NCBI GenBank assembly: GCA_028554755.1
Contig: JAPTOF010000017.1
Span: forward strand, 12,857,501 to 12,921,500
From: Cordia subcordata
Lineage: Eukaryota > Streptophyta > Magnoliopsida > Boraginales > Cordiaceae
Direction: 5' to 3'
Length of the DNA stretch: 64,000 nucleotides
This document shows positions 10,577 through 20,041 of the stretch, one piece after another (positions within the stretch are counted from its first letter, which is position 1; the number at the start of each line of letters is the position of its first letter). The translations under genes were made by a program, and so were the position numbers. The notes under the pieces were generated by a model, which saw nothing but the letters and a program-made list of their open reading frames with translations, was not told the origin of the DNA and made no database searches.

Positions 10577-12166
10577 TTAGGATTTATAGACTATAGGAAC
10601 AACATATAAATCATCCTTTCTTCTAGCAGTTAGACCAAAAGCCTCTGTCATATCTAGTTCCTCATTTTTCATTCCATTGGGCAGAACCCAATCAAAATGA
10701 TACAGAAACTTTGCAAGTGAGAGTTCAACATTTGCCAAACCAAATGATATTCCGGGACACATCCTTCTTCCAGCACCGAATGGTATGTATTCAAAATAAG
10801 TCCCCTTGTAATCAATGGAACTATCAAAGAATCTTTCTGGATTAAAGCATTCCGGATCTTCCCAATAGTTAGGATCTCGCCCAATGGCCCATGCATTCAC
10901 AATAACCTTGGTCTTCACTGGGATCTCATATCCATTGATTTCACATGCCTCTCTACATTCTCTGGGAAGTAATAAAGGGACTGGATGATGTAGCCTAAGT
11001 GTCTCTTTGATTATTGCATTAAGGTACTGCAATTCATGAAGATTTGCTTCAACAACATGTCCTTTATTATCGAACACCTGTCTCACTTCATCTTGAGCTT
11101 TCTTCAGTACACTTGGGTTCTTGAGCATTTCACACATTGCCCAATCGACAACTATTGAAGATGTCTCACCTCCAGCACCAAAAATGTCCTGAGACAAACT
11201 AAGAGCTGCAATCAGAAGTTATTCTTCTATTTACAAACATAGATATATGTCAACAGCGAGAAAAACACAGATACTAACCAAGAGTACTGCTTTGATATTG
11301 TCAGTGGTTAAGGAAAATTCTGTTTCTTGCTGCTCATAAAATTTCAGGAGAACATCTACTAGATCTTCATGTGTTGCTTCCTCACTAATTGCTGAAGATT
11401 TTCTTGAAAGATGGTCCTGGATGATGTTGTCCGATATTCTATCTAATTTTAGTTTAAGACTCTCCAGCTTGGGCTTTACTCCACTGATAAAATGAAGAAA
11501 CTTAACCGAAGGATAAGCATCAGCAATATTGAAACCTTCAGCCAATTGAACAGCTTCCTTGACTATCGATATGAATGTTTCGTGGCCTTCGCTTCTCTTG
11601 CCAAAGGCTGCTCTTGAAATAACATTAAATGTACTGGAGATGACCTTTTCTGTCAGATTGATCGAAGATCCTGCGTTGGAAGCGATCCATCTGATGAGGC
11701 TTGAGGTTTCTTCTTCCCTTAAGGAGTGGAAGGATCGAACTCTTTTCGAGCTGAGGAGCTCCAGTGTGCAAATTTTCCGAAGCTGTCTCCAGTATTCACC
11801 ATATGTGGCGAAAGCAATGTTTGTGCAATCATAAGACAAAATCTCGGTTGCAAGTATTGGAGGCCTTGTGGCAAAAGTGATGTCATGGGTTTTCATGACT
11901 TGTTTTGCTGTTTCAGGAGTGGAGACCACAACAGCTGAAACTTCCCCTAGTTTCAGGTGCATAATAGGTCCATATTTCTTGGCCAAGTCTCTTAGCACTC
12001 GATGGGGCAAGCCAAGAGCAAGCTGGTGCATGTTTCCTATGATAGGAAGCTTCCATGGCCCTGGAGGAAGTTTTGTGGTCGTCTTCTTGTTTCTGGATTT
12101 TAGAAACACCAACGTGAATGAGACTATAATTACAAGGATTGCGAAAGATGGGAGCTCAATATCCAT
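10577..12166 (-). CDS. Cytochrome P450, CYP71D-like (intact copy C)
   Basis: Exon 1 12166-11279 and exon 2 11188-10577, with a 90-bp GT-AG intron, phase 0, at the usual CYP71 position just before the I-helix motif. Product 499 aa, normal for the family. The order is: membrane anchor at residues 5-22, hinge PPGP 34-37, I-helix AGGETS around T305, KETLR 357-361, PERF 413-416, and [10 protein letters not shown] 433-442 with heme ligand C440. Family knowledge: microsomal monooxygenases using NADPH-P450 reductase; CYP71D members commonly hydroxylate sesquiterpenes, other terpenoids or flavonoids. The substrate cannot be read from sequence. It is the only open member of the array here. The start is set by MDIELPSF, shared with copy B (MDIEIPSL). 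Confidence 0.92.
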
Positions 12167-12327
12167 CGAGTGAAAATGGAGCGTTTTTTAGTAGGATTAC
12201 GATATAATTGGCCTTGGCTTCCTGGGAACACGAAAAAAAAAAAAAAAGGGGGGGAAAAGAAAATGGAGTGTTTCTTGCAAATTGCTTGTTAGCTAATGGA
12301 TTGTCAGTAATTTATGTTTATAGGTAG

Positions 12328-12334
12328 ATTTATA
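12328..12334 (-). promoter_or_regulatory. Putative TATA box of P450 copy C
   Basis: TATAAAT on minus, about 165 bp upstream of the ATG, conserved in the corresponding position of copies A and B (near 2365 and 7867). Conservation within a duplication is weak evidence, since the whole region is duplicated. Confidence 0.4.
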
Positions 12335-13336
12335 CCATGGCATCTTTGTACATTTTGGATGTCTAAGAGAAGATGCTTTGGGTCGATTCCTTTCAATCAT
12401 ACATGCAGGGAACATTTGTCCGTATATGAGCGAGAGGGCATCTACCCACGTACGATTTAATTTTATACTCCTCAATATTCAGTGGTACACACGATGCGTG
12501 TAACACGTGTTTTTGTTAAACCGTAGGCCCACTAAGCGTTCAGTCAGCTAGTGGCTAAATGAAAATTTTTATTAATTAAATAAGGTGATTAGCCTCTTAT
12601 TGATTGGAGACTCCTTTTTAGACGAAAGCGAAATAGTTTTTAATGAAAGATTTGTTGCTCTGTGGAGATTCTTTTGACATCTTCAACGTATGCTCTGGAG
12701 CTTTCTATCGCCATTCACCATTAAAGCACTCATGGCCGTGACTTGAAGCTCTCTCTATATACACGCATGTCCCTATATTTACACATATATACAGACACTG
12801 CCGATGTGATATAGAGGTGGAACATGGTATTATTATAGAACTCGAAAGGTACACAAACACACACCGTCGTACAATAAAGCACTCATGGCCATGCTTGAGA
12901 TTTGAGAATATGCTTAGAGTCATTTTTAGATTTTTTTTATTTTTTTATGGAATCAAGAGCAAAAGAAAACAGTATATACTTACACGTATCTGCATTTTAT
13001 TTTGAGGACATAATGGTAATTTTGTTAATTCCGTTAAAAAATATGGATGGCATTAATAAATGGACAAGTGAGCTACACTTTGGAGAAATACAGGTTAACA
13101 AGCTAATTTTGAACATAAAAAGAGAGTAACATACACTTATGATAAATTACAAGAAATACAATACACTTTACCTTAGTATAAAACTTATGAATAAACACAT
13201 CAATTAAATTGTTCATAACTTTTTTACTAATAGTTCATAATTTATTAGTTCACCACTTAACATATATTTATCCACCAATCTTGCACTGTTGCACACATAT
13301 ATACACAAAAACACATTCACTCACATAGACTCACAC

Positions 13337-13417
13337 AATATTAATATTATGAACAAACGGTATTAATATTGTAAATAAATAGTATTAATATTCTGAATAA
13401 ATAATATTAATATTGTG
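13337..13417. repeat. Short TATTAATATT tandem tract
   Basis: Four imperfect copies of a unit of about 24-25 bp, each with the palindromic core TATTAATATT separated by GTAAATAAATA-like spacers. Non-coding. Confidence 0.6.
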
Positions 13418-13855
13418 AAGAAAAAAAAAATGAAAGAACATAGAAAAACATGAAGCATAGTACAAATTAAGTCCAGACATCCCCAGCCATCATATACATA
13501 AAGATTAAAAAAGTTATGATTGTAAAACGCCATAAACAAAGTGAAAGTTAAAAATTTCACCATTCCAGTCACACACACACGGAAGTTCATGATTCCCATA
13601 AGAGTTTGCTTCTCTTCAAATATACAGAATCTCATAGAAAGATACATATTAGTATTCTCAACTGCATAAAGTTTAATCTAATACTTCATCTCAGTGCCTC
13701 GAGCATACCATTCTACTCTATTGCATCAATGCTAAGCATATAACTCAGATCCATCAATTAAAGGACAGCTCTCTGCCAAAAGGAGAACTTGGGTTCTCTC
13801 TTAACAACAGGAACAAAATAACCCGAGCGACGGGGCACAATAAACTATCAGACTA

Positions 13856-13918
13856 AACCAAACCAAACCAAACCAAACCTAGTCTTATTCCACTAACCGG
13901 AACCAAGGGTCCACTAAA
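13856..13918. repeat. AACCA repeat with SINE-like fragment 3' of SAT
   Basis: Four to five AACCA units followed by CTAGTCTTATTCCACTAACC. The second part resembles 27045-27095 (AAGTCTTATCCCGCTAAC) and, from memory, the CTTATCCCACTAAGTGGGG-type 3' region of plant Au-like SINEs. Assignment to a SINE is inference. Confidence 0.4.
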
Positions 13919-13920
13919 GT

Positions 13921-15114
13921 CTAAATAACATAGTCAGACCACTCAGATATATGTGATGTATGGTCCATAGTCAGGCTTGGAATCTTATCAAGCTTAACTG
14001 GGTTCTCCTTACCCCCAATTAACTTAGCTGGGTTGCCAACAGCAGTGGTCCTAGCAGGCACCTCTTTAAGCACCACTGAGCCAGCACCAATCTTGGCACC
14101 ATCTCCAATTCTAACATTCCCCAAAACACAAGTGCCTGCACCTATCAACACCCCATCACCAATCTTGGGGTGCCTATCCCCTGAGACCTTGCCAGTGCCA
14201 CCAAGTGTCACATTGTGCAGAATCGACACATTGTCCCCGATCACCGCGGTCTCTCCGATGACTACTCCGGTGGCGTGGTCGAGCAATATCCCCCGGCCGA
14301 TCTTGGCTCCGGGATGGATGTCTACACCAAAAACCTCAGAAACCCTGTTCTGAATTAACAAAGCCAAAACCTTCCTCCCATTTGACCACAACTTATGAGC
14401 CACCCTATGTGCCTGGCATGCTAAAAAGCCTTTAAAATTTAAGAAACAATGCACAAAACTAACACAAGCTGGATCCCTTGATTTTACTGCCTTCAAATCA
14501 TCCGTAACAGCTAGCATAATTTCTTGATTCTCTAAAAGAATACTATGAAAAAGATCATAGAGTGTACCACTTGGAAGGCTAGAATTGCTCAACTTCATTG
14601 AAAGAATATTAGCTAATGCACTTTCCATTGAATCATAAGCCAAGATTGAATCAAAATAGTAGTTTGACAATATTGGCTCTTGCCTCACATCAGATCTTGC
14701 CTCATCCTTCATCTTCAACCACAAATCATCTCCATCTCCATCTTCATCTTCATTTCGATCAAATCTTTCACATACTGAACCTGTTTCTATAGTTTCCGAA
14801 AAGGGTACGCGAGAAACAAGATCAGGAAACTTTTGCCTGCAATATTTGACATATTTATAAGCATGGTCATCAAGTTTTGAATTGGTTGGAGGCGTTTCTG
14901 TTCTTGAGGAGTGAATACAAGCAGCCATGGCGAAAGCTGAGAGCTTTTTCTCCTTGTTGTGAAGCTTTGGATGAGAGAAAATGGGATTGGGAGGTGTAAT
15001 TGATCCGAGAAAATTTGAGGACATGGAAATGAGAGGCATATGAAGATATGAGGTCGAAAAACGAGAGCTATGTAGAGGAAAAGAATTGGAAAGAAATAAG
15101 ACCAGAACTTTCAT
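13921..15114 (-). CDS. SAT: Serine O-acetyltransferase (SERAT2-like, organellar)
   Basis: Intronless, 397 aa. It makes O-acetylserine from serine and acetyl-CoA, the step that feeds cysteine synthesis. Residues 1 to about 62 are Ser/Leu-rich and poor in acidic residues, like a plastid or mitochondrial transit peptide. About 140-250 is the helical N-terminal SAT domain and about 262-365 the left-handed beta-helix of hexapeptide repeats. LLDHATG puts the catalytic Asp-His pair at D279/H280, followed by GGTGKVSGDRHPKIGDG. The protein ends SDYVI: the C-terminal Ile is the residue that docks into O-acetylserine (thiol) lyase in the cysteine synthase complex. A second in-frame Met at 63 (MAACIHSS) could give a shorter cytosolic form. 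An acidic run (DEDGDGDD, 123-130) precedes the domain. The target organelle is not certain. Confidence 0.95.
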   Translation of the reverse strand: MKVLVLFLSNSFPLHSSRFSTSYLHMPLISMSSNFLGSITPPNPIFSHPKLHNKEKKLSAFAMAACIHSSRTETPPTNSKLDDHAYKYVKYCRQKFPDLVSRVPFSETIETGSVCERFDRNEDEDGDGDDLWLKMKDEARSDVRQEPILSNYYFDSILAYDSMESALANILSMKLSNSSLPSGTLYDLFHSILLENQEIMLAVTDDLKAVKSRDPACVSFVHCFLNFKGFLACQAHRVAHKLWSNGRKVLALLIQNRVSEVFGVDIHPGAKIGRGILLDHATGVVIGETAVIGDNVSILHNVTLGGTGKVSGDRHPKIGDGVLIGAGTCVLGNVRIGDGAKIGAGSVVLKEVPARTTAVGNPAKLIGGKENPVKLDKIPSLTMDHTSHISEWSDYVI

Positions 15115-18100
15115 GGATAATGATTTTATTTTTTGTTTTTATTTTTTATCTTTTTAATTTTTTTTTCTCTGGGAGATAGATGGATGATGATATGCGAATA
15201 GTTGAATGGTTTCTTTTCCGAATCTATCGGTGTGAAGAAACTTGCATACAATTTATAGGGTCTTCAACAACCATACATAAAATATCTCCTCTTGCTTTTT
15301 AACTACTCTTTTAATGGTAATTAATACTTTGCCTGCTAGGTTTCAATTATGGTCCTCCCTGGTTTTTAAACTTTAATCATTGAGATGGCAATGTATAGAG
15401 AAAGATCTCTCTTTCAAAAAAAAGAAGAGGAACAACTGCAATAAGTTTGACCTTCGGCCGTGGTTAAATTTGTATTTCTTTATATGTTATATTATTATAA
15501 GAAAATCAAGAATTTGAAGTCATAATGTAACTGCTGAGATCATCTAATTACATAATTTTTTCACGTTATTTTTTTATAACGTTATAATATCATGAAAAAA
15601 TCAAAATTCATACAATGATACAAAAGTTTAACCTTTAAAATGTGTTTTGTCATCTTAATTTGGTAGGGGAATATTTTTAAGCGTCATTTTTGCTGCATCT
15701 CTGCTCAACTTTACTAAAGGATCACTTTAGGCTAGGACCCTACCCGCTGAGCAAACACAATTTTTTGCTTGATGTAATCACTTGGATCACTCATCAGATT
15801 ACATTGAAAATACTGAATATTTGTAAAGATTGTTTAGAGAGCTCCGTGCACATTGCTTTAATGCTTGCATGTAATTTTTGGTTGGTCAAAATGAGTTAAT
15901 AATTTCTTTGACATTCGACGCCCTCTTCATGGTTGCCTGGTCCATCCAAAGAAAAGTCACAAGAAAATGGAGGACAATAAGTTTTTAAAATATGATTCAC
16001 TCTATTAAAGTTTAAGAAATATTTAAAAAATATCATGGTTGAGTAACTTTTTACGTTATTAAAATATTTTATTTTTAACTCATCTAATGTCTCCTTTATC
16101 CAATCTATTTTTAAGTAAAATTTATTAATTAATGGTCGAATTTCGTAGTCTTCGAGTAAAGAATCGTTTTCACGTGGGGAACATGGGATTGTCCAATGCG
16201 CATTCTCTGACGCTCGTGACGACGCGTAGCCTCTTCATTGGTTGCAACACTATTTTCCTTAGATAGCCGTCAGTGGTTCCTTCTCCGTCACAACGTCTTT
16301 GCGCTCTTTTTGGCTTTCAACAAACAGATATGTGCATTGCATTTCGTAAGGGGACAACATTAATTCTTAATTTGCTGTCCTGTTTGCAGATTAAGCTTCA
16401 AAATCTTGTTCGAATATTGGATTAATACTTCGTTTTCATCAAAGAGATCACGTCACCATCATGTTGGTTTTGATTATAATTCAAGTCTTTTTGTTGCCAA
16501 TGGTGATGCCACGGATTTGTCATTCAATTTGTATTTATCGAGCTGCATTCTATAGACTAATTGGTCTAGCTCTTTCTTGAATTACGTTTATAATTAGAAT
16601 TTTGTTAGGAAGAAGGTTTTCATCACTAATAAATGGATTTACAAAATCATTTCGTTTAGGATCTTTTATTTTATCAAATTGTTTCTTAACGAACTCTGTC
16701 ATTTTATTAAGTCATATCAAATAACGAGCTAACGCATCTCCCTCTTTTTGTCATTGAACATCCCAATCAAATTCGTAATAACACTATAATAATCAACCTT
16801 ACGGAGAAGACCCCATTGAATTCTAGAAGCTCATAGCATTGATCAGGAAAGATAAAATCCTGATTAATCATTGTTTTTGGAGGAAATCAAAGAATTTTTA
16901 AAAATCTTACAAGATCCATTCGTTTTTTTTACTCTAATAGATGATCAGAACTTCATCTTTGACTAAATTATTGTCGCATTTGATGGCTAGTTTTAATTGG
17001 CACCATGAAATGGATATGGAAAAACGAAAAAGAAGAAGAGAGAAAAGAGCAAAAGTGGCAGCAAATTGTCAAGTAACTCATGTCGCCCTAGTAGAGAACA
17101 GAAAAATGATTTAATCGTCAGCCACAAAAGTCAAGCAGATTATGCACCTGTGGAGCAGCGAGGTTCAGCGTGGCCTTGGAAATATTCAGACTTTTGTTTA
17201 GCCTCATTTTATGCGGTGCAGTGGTCGGTAGGTCTCTCCAATCAGTGTCACTTTGGGTGGTGCTCAACTAGCGAAAGGCTTTTTCCCCTGTTTCTTTTAT
17301 ACAAGGAAAATTCGATTGATGAAGTCTGACTATAAAACACTCAACGGAGTTCGAACTCGAATTAATAAATACGGGGTGGAAAAACCAACTTTTCAATCCA
17401 ATGATCAGGTACGTTAGGACACTCAACCCAGAATGGGAATTGTTCTTAAGTTACATTCGACTCCAATTTTTAACGTTAGGACATTTCTAGAGGACAAAGT
17501 CTTTTTAATGTTGCATTAGATGTCAAATTGTAATATGCATGCCTTGGTTGATGCACGCTCGTGGAGCCTTTATAGAATTCTACTGACATCATCTTGATAG
17601 AGGTCGAGTTGGTGTGTCACAAGTCAGGCTAAGTCGTTCAAGTTGAGCTCGACCAATAATTGGAAAAAAAAAAATAGTAGTTTTTGGCAACTTAAATTCT
17701 TTGCCAGGGAGCTAACTTATGGTGATAGAGAAATGGCCTTTCAACTGTAGAGTAGCACCAAGATTGGCTATTCAATTTCCAAGGGGACGCCAAGAGTAAA
17801 ATTAAACCCCGTGACAATGACAGCTGATAAAAGGACAAAGCAGCCTACAAGATGAATGTAGAACAATTTTTTTTTTTTTTCCATTTTTTTGGGAATAACA
17901 ACTCTTAATCAACCTTCCAGTGTGCCAGTAAAATATCTCCAACAGTAATCATATTATTTTACTATCTTTGCGTGATAATATCATATGCATATAATTGGTA
18001 GTGCTATGATAGTTTAGAAAATTGAGTTTAAAAAATTTTCTGTCTTACCTTTAATTATAACAGATTAGTTTTTTTAACAGCGTGACAAGTTTGAGTGTGT

Positions 18101-18631
18101 ATTTTAATTCCACCACTGTTAAGTGTGGCTATAAACAAATCCAAGCGCAATTCAAATTTTATTTGAGTGTTTATTTTGGCTTTTCCACTTTAGTATGGAA
18201 TCGAATCAGTTCTTATGTCATTACAATTTTAACATAGTTATAACGAAATAACTTAAATAATTTATATCGATTGAATTATCTTTGGAGACCATCTATTTTT
18301 TTTTTTTTTTAATCGTCTTGTAGCTAATAATGCACAATAGAATATTAATATTTTGAATAAGAACATAGGCTTTTCAAGAATAGGTTTGAAATATGAATCT
18401 TTGATTAGTTCTAACACTGATCCTTCTAATTAATTAGGCCACCTAGGCGTTCATTGGCCCCATTAAGATATTTATGATGATTTGCATCTCCCATTAATCC
18501 GACAATGATTGAGAATATATGTATATGTATATGTATATAATGTGTGTGTGTACACACTACTCAGGCAATTAGGACCACCATTGCAATAAGTGGACAGATT
18601 TTTCATTATTTTAAGCCCGTCTTCTAATGAA

Positions 18632-19031
18632 TGAGAGCCCGTTTGGCTTGGCTTATTTTTAAGTGCTTATAAGTATGTATTGTTTATAAACAAAAAATTA
18701 CTTTTAAACTAGTGATAAATAAATAGAGATGTGTTTAGATAATATATGCTTATAAGCAACTGGCATTTTTGGTAAACAAGTGTTTAGTAAGAATAGCAGT
18801 TAAAATGACTAAAAATGACATATAATTAATTAATTTGATAAATAAGTGCTTCTCAAGTGTAAGGACAAATATGTTTAATAGGATTGACCACCTGGCTAAT
18901 AAGCACAAAAAAAAATAAGCAGCTCCTAGTTGCTTTTTTTTTTTTTTTTACTTATAAGCAACCTTAAATGACTTATAAGCGAGTTTGCCAAACATGTAAT
19001 TTTTTTTAAACAAAATTAAACACCCTCTTAG
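18632..19031. mobile_element. Tourist-like MITE
   Basis: About 400 bp bounded by GAGAGCCCGTTTGG at the left and, reversed, AAGAGGGTGTTTAAT at the right, with many copies of CTTATAAGC-like palindromes inside. No coding sequence. PIF/Harbinger-type assignment rests on the terminal motif shared with other elements in this window. Confidence 0.5.
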
Positions 19032-19061
19032 TAACCGGAAGAATGTTTGTCTCTTGCCGAT

Positions 19062-19273
19062 AATCATTGTTTGCTTTTCTGCTTTTAGTCTGTTATCATG
19101 TTTAATTTTGTCTACCAAACAAGATTAGGAGCTCAAGATTCACGCCTGGGTTCATCTCAAATGACAAAATCATTATTTGCTTTTTGCTTTTAGTCTATTA
19201 TCATGTTTAAATTTATCTACCAAACAAGATTAGGAACTCAAGATTCATGCCTGGGTTTGTCTTGAATGACATC
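19062..19273. repeat. 106-bp tandem duplication
   Basis: Two copies with a period of 106 bp (19062 and 19168), differing by scattered substitutions. Both contain CTACCAAACAAGATTAGGA and AACTCAAGATTC or a near match. Non-coding, next to the MITE. Confidence 0.75.
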
Positions 19274-19596
19274 TAGACAAATATTGGAAAATGGTTGTTG
19301 GTTCGAAATCTACTAGTAGTTCAAGTGATTCATCAGACTATTTCTTTTCAATGTGATAACTTGAATATAAATCTGATAAAAGACGGGATAGGATAGATAA
19401 TGGAGGGTTTAAGAAAGAAACTCCATTTTGCCACAAAATTAATGTCAAAATAAATCTAATGATACCTTTAGTGTTGAAAATAATCTGATCTGTAAGTTGC
19501 AAGATTCTTAGTAAGAAAATTGAATGCACTTTGAGAAGTATAGACCTCAAAAAGAAAGTTAGATAGTTGTAGGTGATTCAAGCACTGATAAACCCT

Positions 19597-19668
19597 GTCG
19601 TTGTAGTATTGTGGTGAGTATTCCCGCCTGTCACGCGCGCGACCCGGGTTCGATCCCCGGCAACGGCG
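19597..19668 (+). tRNA. trnD-GUC: tRNA-Asp (GTC)
   Basis: 72 nt. Acceptor stem GTCGTTG pairs with CAACGGC, with discriminator G at 19668. The anticodon loop CTGTCAC has GTC at 19630-19632. The T arm CCGGGTTCGATCCCCGG holds an intact B box, and the D arm carries TAGTATTGTGGTGAGTA. No intron, and no encoded CCA, as normal for eukaryotes. One base pair of the anticodon stem is mismatched (CCCGC against GCGCG; usual partner GCGGG), so this copy may be weaker or decaying. Confidence 0.93.
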
Positions 19669-19679
19669 GGGATATCTTC

Positions 19680-19684
19680 TTTTT
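19680..19684 (+). terminator. RNA polymerase III terminator
   Basis: TTTTT run 12 bp after the tRNA-Asp 3' end, the standard Pol III stop. Confidence 0.75.
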
Positions 19685-20041
19685 ATTTTGTAAATTTCAT
19701 TTTGTAAAATTCAAGTTGCCAGAGCTACTATCATTCTTATGATTAAGCTTTCCTATATGCTTTCTTTTAGTATATCACAGCCATACTTCTGTACCTCCTA
19801 AGAGAGGCCTTCACTTTCTGAATTTGAGCAAATGGTGTTTAGTCCACTATGTTTAATCCATGCATAAACGATGTTAGTAAAATTAAAATCATTTCAAGCT
19901 ATGATACATCAAAATTATATCCAGTCTCTCTGATAGTCTTCTACAGTTCTGAAATCTAAAATTCAAAATCAAAATCACTTGGAGACGAGGAATGAGAACT
20001 ACGGCAAAATAAAATCAAGAACCATCATGGCTTTGCGTTTT
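19685..20041. other. Spacer between tRNA-Asp and RPS10
   Basis: No gene seen. It includes the 3' flank of RPS10, which ends at 20042 on minus. Confidence 0.5.

Larger units (their letters stand above)
9972..12640. repeat. Tandem segmental duplication, unit C (partial)
   Basis: Third and last visible unit. Homology to units A and B runs through the stub N-terminus, spacer, full P450 and about 450 bp upstream, then disappears near 12640. The unit is therefore about 2.7 kb against 5 kb and marks the right end of the array. Confidence 0.8.
12641..13920. other. Spacer between P450 array and serine acetyltransferase
   Basis: No gene found. It contains two copies of AAAGCACTCATGGCC (near 12724 and 12876), an AT-rich stretch, a short repeated TATTAATATT tract (13337-13417), and at its right end the 3' flank of the serine acetyltransferase gene. 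Confidence 0.5.
15115..19596. other. Long spacer between SAT and tRNA-Asp
   Basis: No convincing protein gene. 16140-16330 is less AT-rich than its surroundings and promoter-like: a G-box CACGTG near 16171, CCAAT/ATTGG motifs, and several GACG motifs. It has no gene attached that I can recognise. The 87-codon open frame at 17066-17329 has no known domain. 18632-19031 is a MITE and 19062-19273 a tandem duplication (separate entries). Confidence 0.5.

Noticed and set aside
11559..12173. Overlapping plus-strand frames of 70-101 codons in P450 copy C
   Set aside because: Antisense shadows of exon 1 with no domain of their own.
17066..17329. 87-codon frame in the SAT-tRNA spacer
   Set aside because: No recognisable motif, no splice partners, odd composition. 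I also considered a snRNA here but found no known snRNA sequence or upstream element.
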